Shown: piece by piece, positions 1 to 8,240 of the stretch
Numbering within the stretch: the stretch's first letter is position 1
How the letters are laid out: every line of letters begins with the position of its first letter
Source: Candidatus Sifarchaeum marinoarchaea
GTDB lineage: Archaea > Asgardarchaeota > Sifarchaeia > Borrarchaeales > Borrarchaeaceae
Length of the DNA stretch: 28,435 nt
Assembly: GCA_016294985.1 (NCBI GenBank)
Contig: JAECRW010000004.1
Span: forward strand, 1 to 28,435
Direction: 5' to 3'
The notes under the pieces: generated by a model
What the model was told of the DNA's origin: nothing
Database searches by the model: none
Seen by the model: the letters and a program-made list of their open reading frames with translations, nothing else
Translations under genes and position numbers: made by a program

Positions 1-845
1 TTGCATCAAACTTTTCTTTCGCACCAGAATATTATCTCTCGTATGATAGGTGGATGATCGTTGCATTTCCATTCTCTTTACTTATTTTTGGCCTTAATTT
101 AGTTATAGGTCGACATTTGGTCTCGAAGCGGTTCGTTTGTGTCGGCGAGTGCTTGACGGAAAGCGAAATTGAAATTATACTTAGTCTCAGCGAATACGAA
201 GTTGTAAAAGATACTTCTGTAGTTTACAAATTTTTTATCTTATTCATAGGACTAGTTATAGGATTCATTGTTGCAGGATTTGTAGGATTTCCTTTCTTCC
301 TAGTTGTTTTGTTAGGTGCGATTTTCTTTTTGATTTTTACTGGGGAATATGCTAATATAGATAAAATCATTAAACGAATAGATTGGAGCACAATAATCTT
401 TTTCTTCGGAGTTTTCATAATTGTCGGAGGAGTTGCGAGCGTTGGTTTGTTAAATCTGATAGGGGAAGCTATCGGAGGGGTTGCGGGAGGGAATAAGGTA
501 CTCATTTGGGTGACATTAATCGTGACTGGTGGGGTAATTGCAGCTTTTGTTGATAGTGTGAGTATTGCCTTAATGTTGTTATACATTATTCCTTCGGTGG
601 TTGCAACAGCAGGGATAACAAATCCCGCATCAGTTATCTGGTCTGTAATTTTTGCCGTAAATTTAGGAGATATCATAAGTCCTCTTGGAGGTATCAACTC
701 CGTACTTATTTTTCTCATGTTTAAAAGAGAGAAAATTAAGTTTTCCTTCCTCGATTTTATGCGAGTAGGAAGTACATTGAGCGCTATCAATTTCACGCTA
801 GCGTTTTTATATATCCTGCTTATTTCGAGTCTTTTAGGCTGGTAA
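1..845 (+). CDS. ArsB/NhaD-superfamily ion transporter, C-terminal part (5' truncated)
   Basis: The reading frame is open from the first complete codon at base 3, so the ATG at base 54 is internal and the gene starts outside the window. The visible product is about 280 residues of hydrophobic helices separated by short loops. The stretch GDIISPLGGINSVLI near the end resembles the second conserved discontinuous-helix region (GD-x-SP-x-G) of ArsB/NhaD/citrate-transporter-type permeases, and FLDFMRVG matches the usual loop after it. The family exports or exchanges small ions (arsenite, Na+/H+, dicarboxylates) across the cytoplasmic membrane; the substrate cannot be read from this fragment. The gene converges on the fumarate reductase operon, with 34 bp between the two stop codons. 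Confident about the superfamily, not the substrate. Confidence 0.7.
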   Translation, partial: ASNFSFAPEYYLSYDRWMIVAFPFSLLIFGLNLVIGRHLVSKRFVCVGECLTESEIEIILSLSEYEVVKDTSVVYKFFILFIGLVIGFIVAGFVGFPFFLVVLLGAIFFLIFTGEYANIDKIIKRIDWSTIIFFFGVFIIVGGVASVGLLNLIGEAIGGVAGGNKVLIWVTLIVTGGVIAAFVDSVSIALMLLYIIPSVVATAGITNPASVIWSVIFAVNLGDIISPLGGINSVLIFLMFKREKIKFSFLDFMRVGSTLSAINFTLAFLYILLISSLLGW

Positions 846-879
846 TCTTCTAAAAAATCATTAAAATAAATCTATATGA

Positions 880-2436
880 TCATTCATCTACAATTTGAGA
901 TTTTTTAATAGGACGTTTAAGAAGTCGATTTAATAACGTAGCAGTGTGTAAGATATCCATGTCTATTCCTTTATTTTTCACCAATTCTTTCAATTGAAAT
1001 ATACAAAACGGACAAGGCGTAACAACGGCTTCAGCCTGTGTTTCCTTTATCCATTGTGCTTTTCTTGACGCAATCAATCTAGAAAAATCTCGTATCCCTG
1101 CACGTACTCCTCCTCCAGCACCACAACAACGATCGGCTTCTTTCATTTCAATTATTTCAGAGCCAGTATACTCTATTAAATCACGGGGTTCCTGTACTAT
1201 TCCCTGACCCCGATTTAAATGGCATGGATCATGGTAAGTTACTTTTAATTTGAGGGGGGTTTCTGTAGGTAATTTCATCACCTTTTGATGTATGAATTCG
1301 TTGAAATCATATGTTTTAAATTTGAGGGGTCGCTTCAAAATTTCCTTAGCCCATCTTGTATAGTCATCTCTTAGTGTTATTCCACAACCAGGACATCCTA
1401 CAATTACATCTTTTATCCCATATCGTTCTAAAATTTCCACATTCTTTTTCAATTGGCGAATACCAAGATCAAAATCACCAGAACGTATAGCTGGGCTTCC
1501 ACAGCACACCTGATCCTGTGGAATAACTACTTGATAGCCTAGTTTGTTCAATACATCAATTAAATCTTTACCGATTTTTTGGAGGCGTAAATCCATCATG
1601 CAACCAGTGAAAAAGATAACAGGCTCACCTTCTCCAATATATTCGCCAAATTGGCCATTTTTTCCAATCAATGGTTGTTTTTCAATTGTGACTGCCTTAC
1701 CGTAAGACCGAATGCGTTCAATGAATTCTTTTTGTCCTTCTAATGGTCCAAGACCTTGTTTAACTACAATTGAGCGCAGTTTTTCAATCGCTTTATGAGC
1801 AAGATCGATATCTTTAGGACAGGCCTCAACGCATGCTTTACAAGTAGTACATCTAAATAATCCATCTGAAAGCGCGTTTTCGAAAACATCCTTAGTGTTT
1901 CTAGGATCAAACTGAACTTGGGCATATTTACGCATGTAAGTTGGTCCCACAAATTCATTCCAACTTTCAGCCACGCTTGGGCATGCTGCAATGCAATTAT
2001 AGCATTCTATGCATTTATGATACTCTAACAAGTCCTTTATTTCATCCATAGTGAAGACTTGTACTCCTTCATGCGTTTTTACGAAATCTGGATGTATTTC
2101 TTTCATTTTTTCAAAGGGCTCTGCAAAATCAACAGCCAAATCTTTAGTAATTGCAAAAGTTTGGAGAGGTTCCAATGTATATTCTTTTTCAGGTAGCAAT
2201 TCAGTTTTGCAAGCAAGTTCTGGTTTACCATTAATCATCATAGCACATGATCCACACTGCCCTGCACGACATCCAAACCTAAATGCCAGAGTAGAATCAA
2301 TGTTTTCGTAGATATACCACAGCGCATCAAGCGCCCTCATGCCTATTTTATATGGTATCTCAAATTCTTGCCAATGGCCATGGTTTTCCTTCTGAGGGTC
2401 GAATCGCCAAATCTTTAATTTAACCGTTTCTTTCAT
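880..2436 (-). CDS. tfrB: Fumarate reductase iron-sulfur subunit fused to HdrB-like CCG domains (TfrB-like)
   Basis: 518 residues. The N-terminal SdhB-like domain has [2Fe-2S] ligands C56, C61, C64 and C76, then two ferredoxin motifs: C142/C145/C148/C152 and C196/C199/C202/C206. The C-terminal half has two complete CCG motifs as in heterodisulfide reductase HdrB/HdrD: C279, C311-C312, C348/C351 and C405, C437-C438, C475/C478. The spacings (31 residues to CC, 35-36 residues to CxxC) fit the CX31-39CCX35-36CXXC consensus. This order is that of TfrB, the thiol:fumarate reductase subunit of methanogens. It should pass electrons from a thiol or other donor at the CCG clusters through the Fe-S chain to the flavoprotein. 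The ATG directly follows the flavoprotein stop codon with no gap, so the two are co-translated. No membrane anchor is encoded nearby. A generic SdhB/glycolate-oxidase-type fusion using another donor is the main alternative. Confidence 0.88.
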   Translation of the reverse strand: MKETVKLKIWRFDPQKENHGHWQEFEIPYKIGMRALDALWYIYENIDSTLAFRFGCRAGQCGSCAMMINGKPELACKTELLPEKEYTLEPLQTFAITKDLAVDFAEPFEKMKEIHPDFVKTHEGVQVFTMDEIKDLLEYHKCIECYNCIAACPSVAESWNEFVGPTYMRKYAQVQFDPRNTKDVFENALSDGLFRCTTCKACVEACPKDIDLAHKAIEKLRSIVVKQGLGPLEGQKEFIERIRSYGKAVTIEKQPLIGKNGQFGEYIGEGEPVIFFTGCMMDLRLQKIGKDLIDVLNKLGYQVVIPQDQVCCGSPAIRSGDFDLGIRQLKKNVEILERYGIKDVIVGCPGCGITLRDDYTRWAKEILKRPLKFKTYDFNEFIHQKVMKLPTETPLKLKVTYHDPCHLNRGQGIVQEPRDLIEYTGSEIIEMKEADRCCGAGGGVRAGIRDFSRLIASRKAQWIKETQAEAVVTPCPFCIFQLKELVKNKGIDMDILHTATLLNRLLKRPIKKSQIVDE

Positions 2437-4095
2437 CTAAAAAACCACAACAGGAACTGTATGAATCTTTTCTTTCGAAATTATTATATTTTTTCTCCAA
2501 GATGGATTTGTTTCGGGAAAATCTTCGCGAAAATGTGCACCACGACTCTCTTCTCTGAAAAGTGCGGCTTTAATTATTATTTCTGAAACTATAAGCATGT
2601 TTCTCACTTGTAACGCTTCCAGTTGCTCATAAGCAAAGGTAGTGTTATGATTGCCTATTTCCAATGGCGTCGATTTTAATCTTTGAATATCCTTTAAGGC
2701 GTGAGTTAATTTTTCCTTGGTTCTAAGAATACCAACATTTGCCCACATTAATTCCTCTAATTCATGTCTAATTTGAGAAGGACGTTTTCCGTCTTGCTTT
2801 GGTTGTAAGGGGGAAATAATCGCACGATGAATTTGAGTAATTTGTTTATCATGTACTTTGCCTAATGAAGATTCAAATGAAGAGTGGGCAGCAGAATGTC
2901 CAGCGATATAGCCAAAAACTTGAAGATCTGCGAGAGCGTTTCCGCCAAGTCTGTTTGCTCCATGAATTCCACCAGTTACTTCTCCTGCTGCAAAAAGTCC
3001 TTTTAAATTGGTTTCAGTCTTCTCAGATATTCGAAGTCCACCCATTATATGATGTGCTGTCGGTGAGACTTCCATTAGTTCCTTAGTTATGTCAACTCCT
3101 GACAGATCTCTAAACTGTTCCACAGTCTGGGGAAGACGTTGTTCTATAAAATCAGGATCTAAATGTTTAAGTGAAAGATAAACACCATTATGAGGTGTGC
3201 TACGGCCAGCACGAATTTCTCTATAGATAGCACGTGAGACAACATCTCTTCCTGCTAGTTCCATCCTGTCTGGAGCATATTTCTCCATAAACCGCTCATC
3301 TAGACTGTTTAAAAGGATTCCTCCTTCTGCACGCACTGCTTCCGTAACTAAAATTCCTTTTGCAGAGTCTGGAAAAACCATTCCTGTCGGATGGAATTGA
3401 ATAAACTCCATATCAATCAGTTCAGCACCAGCACGGTATCCAATAGCAAATCCATCTCCGGTACCTTGAAATGAATTAGTAGTTATTTTGTAGATTCGAC
3501 AACCACCGCCTGTCGTTAATATTACCGCTTTAGACCGTATCAAGAAGAATTTTGCGCCTTCTGGATCAAAAGCTGCTACTCCAGTTACTTTATTTCCATC
3601 TAATAGAAAATCGACGGCAGCACCTTTAATAAAGCGAACATTACTTGCTCGCAATAGATCAATTAAGGTTGCCATAATTTCTCCGCCTGTACGGTCTCCG
3701 GAGTAGCATGTTCGTTTATGACTTTGACGACCAAATGCCCTTTGATCAATTTTTCCATCTGATGTTCTGTAAAAGAGTGCACCATCTTCCTCTAACTTTA
3801 AAATCCTTCCTGGGGCATTTTCTACCAATACACGTACAAGTCGCTCATTATTTACAAAAGCTCCTCCCGAAACGGTATCCTGAAAATGGGATTCAATACT
3901 ATCCTCAAAGTCAACATTACATAGTGTAGCGTTGTAACCGCCTTCTGCCATCACCGTACATCCACTTTTCCCAGGCAATGTTTTTGCAATCAAAGTCACG
4001 TCTACTGCTGAATACTTTGAAGCTTCCAGCGCTGCACGAATGCCTGCGCCACCCGCGCCTACTACAAGAACATCTGTGGAAATTATATCGTCCAG
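2437..4095 (-). CDS. tfrA: Fumarate reductase/succinate dehydrogenase flavoprotein subunit (TfrA/SdhA-like), probable CTG start
   Basis: Catalyses fumarate/succinate interconversion on FAD. The first ATG/GTG/TTG in frame is a GTG at 3999, but starting there removes the FAD-binding Rossmann strand. The frame is open upstream and encodes VLVVGAGGAGIRAALEAS just after a CTG at 4095, which sits 7 nt behind GGAGG. I therefore take CTG 4095 as the start, giving 552 residues, a normal length for the family. Active-site residues are present: H235 of HPTG, R283, H348/H349 in the AHHIMGG segment, and R382 in HGANRLGGNA. They align with E. coli FrdA H232, R287, H355 and R390. The histidine that carries covalent FAD in Sdh/Frd (SHT) is replaced by C46 (SGCT), so FAD is probably non-covalent, as reported for methanogen TfrA. 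It lies 112 bp after the larA-like gene and directly before tfrB. Confidence 0.88.
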   Translation of the reverse strand: MDDIISTDVLVVGAGGAGIRAALEASKYSAVDVTLIAKTLPGKSGCTVMAEGGYNATLCNVDFEDSIESHFQDTVSGGAFVNNERLVRVLVENAPGRILKLEEDGALFYRTSDGKIDQRAFGRQSHKRTCYSGDRTGGEIMATLIDLLRASNVRFIKGAAVDFLLDGNKVTGVAAFDPEGAKFFLIRSKAVILTTGGGCRIYKITTNSFQGTGDGFAIGYRAGAELIDMEFIQFHPTGMVFPDSAKGILVTEAVRAEGGILLNSLDERFMEKYAPDRMELAGRDVVSRAIYREIRAGRSTPHNGVYLSLKHLDPDFIEQRLPQTVEQFRDLSGVDITKELMEVSPTAHHIMGGLRISEKTETNLKGLFAAGEVTGGIHGANRLGGNALADLQVFGYIAGHSAAHSSFESSLGKVHDKQITQIHRAIISPLQPKQDGKRPSQIRHELEELMWANVGILRTKEKLTHALKDIQRLKSTPLEIGNHNTTFAYEQLEALQVRNMLIVSEIIIKAALFREESRGAHFREDFPETNPSWRKNIIISKEKIHTVPVVVF

Positions 4096-4207
4096 TGCTA
4101 TACCTCCAAAATTTAATTGTCAAAATGATTCAAAAAGATTATGAAACTGCTAAAATGAAAGCATACAGTTAATACTGCATCAAGATGGTTTCAAGCATTT
4201 GCTCATC

Positions 4208-5491
4208 CTAACTTTCCAGCACAGGAACAACCAATGGCCCCTCTGGAATCACCGCTATTTCAACATCTGTTCCTAGAACCTTGAATGCTTTGGCTAAACC
4301 CTCCTCTATCGTACGGATTGGCGTTATCATCATAGATTTGACTATGCTATCTTCTAGACTTGATACAAGGTAGATATCATGCCTTAATTGATCACGAGCT
4401 AAAATTTGGTTTTGCCATTGAACACCAAGTGGTTCTTCACGTCTTATCTTCTGGAGAACTTCTTTGGGAGAATTAACTGAAGCATGCAAATTTACAAATT
4501 CCTCTGGACCTTTACCTGTGCTGCAAGAGGAGGCTATGATTACTATTCCTTCATCACGAGTTATCTTAGAAGCAGTGTTTATGCCCTTGGTAGTTTGATA
4601 CAGGTCCAAGTCTAGTGGCGCTCCATTGTTCGAAGTAATCGTAATATCTACCTTGTGATCTACTTTTACCTCAACAATATCTTTAGCAATCGCACATCCT
4701 TTCTCATGAGCCTCTATAGGATCTCCAGTGACTATATGTGTAATTTCTTTATTCTTGTTTAAAATCACATTAACTATGAAATTAAGATTAGCCATCCGCG
4801 CCTGCTCCACTAAATCCTCATGTACGATATTCCCATTTATAATCCCCGCTACGGAATTCGGATGGTCTAACATTTTATAACTGTGGTTTTTATAAGCCGA
4901 TCTGACACTAAACACACCCGGTGCTATGCTTTTCCTACCACCAGAAAAACCAGCAAACCAGTGAGGTTCAATAAAACCAGTACTAATTCGAAAATCCGCT
5001 TCCACCACCCTCGCATTTATATCCACCGGGGTACCTCTGGATGTCCTACCAATATTAATACATTGATTAACATCGTGATTCACAACATTATAGCTTTTAA
5101 CTATATTTCTACCTAGTTTTCTAACTAACTCTTGCTCATCTAAAGTTTGATGCAATCCAACGGCAACAATTATCGTTATATTATTTCTAGGTACTTTTTC
5201 TTCTAACTCAGCCAATATTGGAGGAAGTAACCTGTTATCCGGACACGGTCTGGTATTATCTGTGACCAAAACAACGACTTTATCATTTTTGCTTACAAAA
5301 TCATGAAGTGCCGGACACCCTATTGGAGATATCAGGCTGTTTGTTATAGCCTCCCTTTCATTTTCAAGACCTTTTACATATTTTGTGCTTAGAGTAGAGA
5401 CTAAGTTCTTAGTTGGTATCTTAGTTTTTAAAAAGGAATCACCGTAAGGAAGCTCAATATCGGTATACATTGTACTGCAAGTCTCCCTCAT
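4208..5491 (-). CDS. larA: LarA-family nickel-pincer-dependent racemase/epimerase
   Basis: 427 residues from the ATG at 5491, whose ATGA overlaps the selB stop. An internal ATG at 5470 (MYTDIELPYG) is an alternative start and matches the usual family N-terminus. The family (DUF2088 plus C-terminal domain) uses a nickel-pincer nucleotide cofactor to racemise lactate or epimerise related 2-hydroxy acids. The key residues of L. plantarum LarA are matched: D78 and R81 (TDNTR), H114 (GLH), H177 (EPHWFAG), K187 (GGRKSIAPG) and H203. The cofactor genes larB, larC and larE are not in the window. The gene lies between selB and the fumarate reductase genes on the same strand, so it may belong to the same transcript. 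The family is well supported; lactate as substrate is not, since LarA homologues act on several hydroxy acids. Confidence 0.85.
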   Translation of the reverse strand: MRETCSTMYTDIELPYGDSFLKTKIPTKNLVSTLSTKYVKGLENEREAITNSLISPIGCPALHDFVSKNDKVVVLVTDNTRPCPDNRLLPPILAELEEKVPRNNITIIVAVGLHQTLDEQELVRKLGRNIVKSYNVVNHDVNQCINIGRTSRGTPVDINARVVEADFRISTGFIEPHWFAGFSGGRKSIAPGVFSVRSAYKNHSYKMLDHPNSVAGIINGNIVHEDLVEQARMANLNFIVNVILNKNKEITHIVTGDPIEAHEKGCAIAKDIVEVKVDHKVDITITSNNGAPLDLDLYQTTKGINTASKITRDEGIVIIASSCSTGKGPEEFVNLHASVNSPKEVLQKIRREEPLGVQWQNQILARDQLRHDIYLVSSLEDSIVKSMMITPIRTIEEGLAKAFKVLGTDVEIAVIPEGPLVVPVLES

Positions 5492-6882
5492 ATCCCAAGT
5501 TTATATCTTTTATATCTTCTAAGGTAAACAATCTCACCATCATTTGGCTTTTCGCTGAATTCTGCTATTACAGCTCCTTTTCCTCCAAAGGCGGATACAA
5601 TTCTTCCTGATTGACCCGACACAGTTTCGACCAGCTTACCGATGAGTTTTTTTGCCCCAAACTGTGAATGTGTTAAATTATCAATAATAATCTCTTCTTT
5701 GTGTGAGGGAATGCGAACATTTCCTTCTTTAATTGAAAGATTATATAATGAAAAATCACCTGGATTCACGTCAATAACTTTACCACTTGCTGCAATTCGT
5801 AACTTAGTAGGAGGAAGATCTAACCGAGAGATAAGAATTCGATCACCTGATTCTGAGACAATTGCTGAATTAAGAGTGATGTATGCGAAAAACTCGTGAT
5901 TTGCACTCACTTGATCCAATACAACATTGTAATCACCTTCTCTTTGGAAAGGGTAAATAACTCCGGCAACCGTCGGTGTTCCAATTGTTAGATGAACATT
6001 CATACGAGGGGCAAGTTTGAATTTGAAAAACCTGTTAACTTTTAATTTCGCAAGTATCGTATCTGTCGACGACAGAGAACCCGGTGAACATAAATAACTT
6101 CCTCGGTGAATTATTCTAGCCTGAACACCTGGAATTGCTACCCCAACCCGATCTCCAGCAACTGCACTTTGCAGGCTTTCGCCAAAAGTCTGAATTGATT
6201 TTACTTTTCCTTGAATTTCCAGAGGCATTATTTCTGCTACTTCGCCAATATTTATTTTTCCACGATGAACCGTTCCCGTCATTACTGTGCCGGCGCCTTT
6301 AATATGAAATGCATGGTCAATCGGCATCTTGAATGGTCCTTCAACTCTTCGAACAGGTTTATTAAGAAGTTCGAGTAACGTTTCTTTAATACTATCAGCA
6401 CCTTCTCCTGTTTTAGCAGAAACTCTGGCAATAGGTGAATTTTCTAGAATTGTTCCTTTAAGAAGAGCCTTTATTGATCTTTCGACTGCATTAATACGTG
6501 ATTCTTCAACAAGATCGATTTTATTTATAATAATCAACGCTTTTGAGATATTAAAACTGTCCAAAATTAGAATATGTTCCCCAGTTTGTGTTTTTGGTCC
6601 TTCATCTGCTGCAAGCACAAGTATAGCAGCATCAATAATGTTCGCACCTGCAACAACACTTCTTATGAGATCGGCATGTCCAGGTGCATCTACTAAAGTT
6701 ACCTGATAAGGATCGAGATTAAAAGCTGTAAATCCCAAATCTATTGAGATACCCCTTTCTTGAGCCTGAGGGTGTTTATCTAAACCTGCTGTGCTAATCT
6801 TCTCCGAAAGAAGACGAGCTATGGCTGTCTTACCATGATCAATATGTCCAAAAAGCCCGATATGAATTGGAATAAGTCTCAA
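5488..6882 (-). CDS. selB: Selenocysteine-specific translation elongation factor SelB (archaeal EF-Sec)
   Basis: GTPase that delivers selenocysteyl-tRNA(Sec) to the ribosome at recoded UGA codons. 464 residues, the usual length of archaeal SelB, which lacks the long winged-helix tail of bacterial SelB. GTP-binding motifs are clear: GHIDHGKT at 12-19, DAPGH at 64-68, NKID at 119-122. The switch region reads QAQERGISIDLGF, with the ISIDLGF form typical of SelB rather than of EF-Tu/EF-1A or eIF2-gamma. Beta-barrel domains II and III follow, then a C-terminal extension ending at about 464. It is 31 bp downstream of the PSTK gene, which supports a selenocysteine role over other translational GTPases. 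Its stop overlaps the next gene by 4 bp, suggesting translational coupling. Confidence 0.9.
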   Translation of the reverse strand: MRLIPIHIGLFGHIDHGKTAIARLLSEKISTAGLDKHPQAQERGISIDLGFTAFNLDPYQVTLVDAPGHADLIRSVVAGANIIDAAILVLAADEGPKTQTGEHILILDSFNISKALIIINKIDLVEESRINAVERSIKALLKGTILENSPIARVSAKTGEGADSIKETLLELLNKPVRRVEGPFKMPIDHAFHIKGAGTVMTGTVHRGKINIGEVAEIMPLEIQGKVKSIQTFGESLQSAVAGDRVGVAIPGVQARIIHRGSYLCSPGSLSSTDTILAKLKVNRFFKFKLAPRMNVHLTIGTPTVAGVIYPFQREGDYNVVLDQVSANHEFFAYITLNSAIVSESGDRILISRLDLPPTKLRIAASGKVIDVNPGDFSLYNLSIKEGNVRIPSHKEEIIIDNLTHSQFGAKKLIGKLVETVSGQSGRIVSAFGGKGAVIAEFSEKPNDGEIVYLRRYKRYKLGI

Positions 6883-6913
6883 GAAAATCCCTGTTAGCGA
6901 TCAAGTAGAATAT

Positions 6914-7717
6914 TCATTCTAATGTTTGTACAACTTCATTTATTATTTCTTTAAATTTCATACTCACTTCGTCTAAAGTCAGCTTATTTTTTATTGCCTT
7001 CTTTACAAAGTCTATTCGAACATTACTTAAGTTCTTTGCGAGCTCCTCATTTTTCTTATAGGCTATTGTTTCTGATATGATTCTTCTGGTGAGTTGATCT
7101 ATAGACTGTTTATATTTATCTACTTCTGAAGGTTCTGCAACAGTTTTGATTTCGCTTACACTCGGCTTAGATAAGAGATTTTGTATAAGATTAACTGCAT
7201 CATTAGCCACATCTTCAGGGTCTATAGTACTCAAATCAGCAGTTAATATTGGCCTATCCCAATCATAATCCTTACCGGGAATGTCGAATTTATTGAAGGC
7301 ATCTTCAATGACTTCTTGAGGAATTGGAAGACCTCGTTTTTTATTCCAAGACAAAGCGACTTCTCTTGGAGTAGAGATATAGATTATTGCAAAAGGAACT
7401 TTTATTTCTAAAGCGATTTCCCGTAGATCATGTCTCATAGATTTATAGTAATTCATGTCATCATTAATTACGAGATAATCCTTCTCTAAAAAATACTTAA
7501 TAAGAGCAAACATCGCTGATCTTACAACAGGTTCATGCTTTGGATTGAATACTTGTTCGCGATAAGAAGGGATCATATTTCTGATTGCATCTGATTCGAT
7601 TATTATAGTTTTTATAGAAAGGTCAAGTTCAAGAATTGTAGCAATCTTCACTGCCAGGGTTGATTTTCCCGAACTTGGCAACCCCGAAAGAACAATCAGC
7701 ATGCAAATCTCACTCAT
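6914..7717 (-). CDS. pstK: L-seryl-tRNA(Sec) kinase (PSTK)
   Basis: Phosphorylates Ser-tRNA(Sec) to Sep-tRNA(Sec), the archaeal/eukaryotic step before SepSecS makes selenocysteine. 267 residues, with P-loop GLPSSGKST at 12-20, a conserved DDMNYYKSMRHDL segment at 86-98 typical of the KTI12/PSTK family, and a C-terminal helical region (IDQLTRRIISETI) resembling the tRNA(Sec)-binding domain of archaeal PSTK. A second ATG at 7702 (MLIVLSGLP) follows a GTGAG at 6 nt and gives the more usual N-terminus. It is the first gene of the minus-strand run, followed by selB. KTI12, the elongator-associated paralogue, is the alternative, but the C-terminal domain and the selB neighbour argue against it. Confidence 0.87.
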   Translation of the reverse strand: MSEICMLIVLSGLPSSGKSTLAVKIATILELDLSIKTIIIESDAIRNMIPSYREQVFNPKHEPVVRSAMFALIKYFLEKDYLVINDDMNYYKSMRHDLREIALEIKVPFAIIYISTPREVALSWNKKRGLPIPQEVIEDAFNKFDIPGKDYDWDRPILTADLSTIDPEDVANDAVNLIQNLLSKPSVSEIKTVAEPSEVDKYKQSIDQLTRRIISETIAYKKNEELAKNLSNVRIDFVKKAIKNKLTLDEVSMKFKEIINEVVQTLE

Positions 7718-7751
7718 TTTTTCAAGAAGAAGTTTGGAATGATATTCTTTT

Positions 7752-7762
7752 CGTTATATTTT
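7752..7762 (-). promoter_or_regulatory. TATA-like box ahead of the PSTK-selB run
   Basis: Read on the minus strand the sequence is AAAATATAACG, an AT-rich archaeal TATA-type element. It is about 35-45 bp upstream of the PSTK ATG at 7717, which would leave a short leader. No strong ribosome site precedes that ATG, consistent with a near-leaderless start. Inferred by eye only. Confidence 0.4.
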
Positions 7763-8107
7763 AACATTATTGAATGTTTTTGACGAGATATAGGTTCTGT
7801 TACTCTTTTAGCATTTTTTTTAACCATAATTCTTAAGCTATATTCTGTCAAAGTAGTATCTTATAGAAATTCTAAGGTTTTTGGACGCTAAGATCGAAAA
7901 TGACTACTAAGCTTATTCTTATGATGTTTTTTGAATTTAGTTTCGCTAATCTCTGAGTGAGGAAATCAAATACTAAGTGTTTTTTAAACGCCTTTTTTTC
8001 CTATTGAAATGATTCTTAATGACATAAATCCGCTGTCCTTAAATATGATGATTGATAACCGCCTCCGAAATTCTTAAAAAAATTCTAATATTTAGGAGGG
8101 AAATTCA

Positions 8108-8137
8108 GTGGGTCCAGGTAACAGTTGGCCATTTTAA
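8108..8137 (+). other. Possible 9-codon ORF (leader peptide or gene remnant)
   Basis: GTG at 8108 lies 8 nt after a near-perfect AGGAGG (8094-8099) and reads MGPGNSWPF before TAA. The ribosome site is as good as any in the window, yet the frame is only 9 codons long. It could be a leader peptide, the start of a decayed gene, or coincidence. Confidence 0.2.
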
Positions 8138-8210
8138 GAGCAATCTTAGAGCGAGTAAGTTATAAGTATGGTTTTATTGCAACTAAATTTCACTCTACAA
8201 CTATTTTTTC

Positions 8211-8240
8211 GCAGGCATGTAAATGGCAGGCATGTAAATG
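8211..8240. repeat. Perfect 15-bp tandem duplication
   Basis: The unit GCAGGCATGTAAATG occurs twice head to tail with no mismatch (8211-8225, 8226-8240), in the otherwise featureless region upstream of the fusion gene. It may be replication slippage or a duplicated protein-binding site. Confidence 0.85.

Noticed and set aside
224..796. Long open frame (190 codons) antisense to the truncated transporter
   Set aside because: It mirrors a strongly hydrophobic protein on the other strand. Its low-complexity Ile/Thr/Pro/Lys composition is typical of an antisense shadow, and it has no ribosome site.
7900..8030. Possible selenoprotein frame reading through TGA in the gap after PSTK
   Set aside because: A frame from the ATG at about 7900 passes a TGA, but the encoded residues show no redox motif around it, no ribosome site is present, and a second stop follows soon after.
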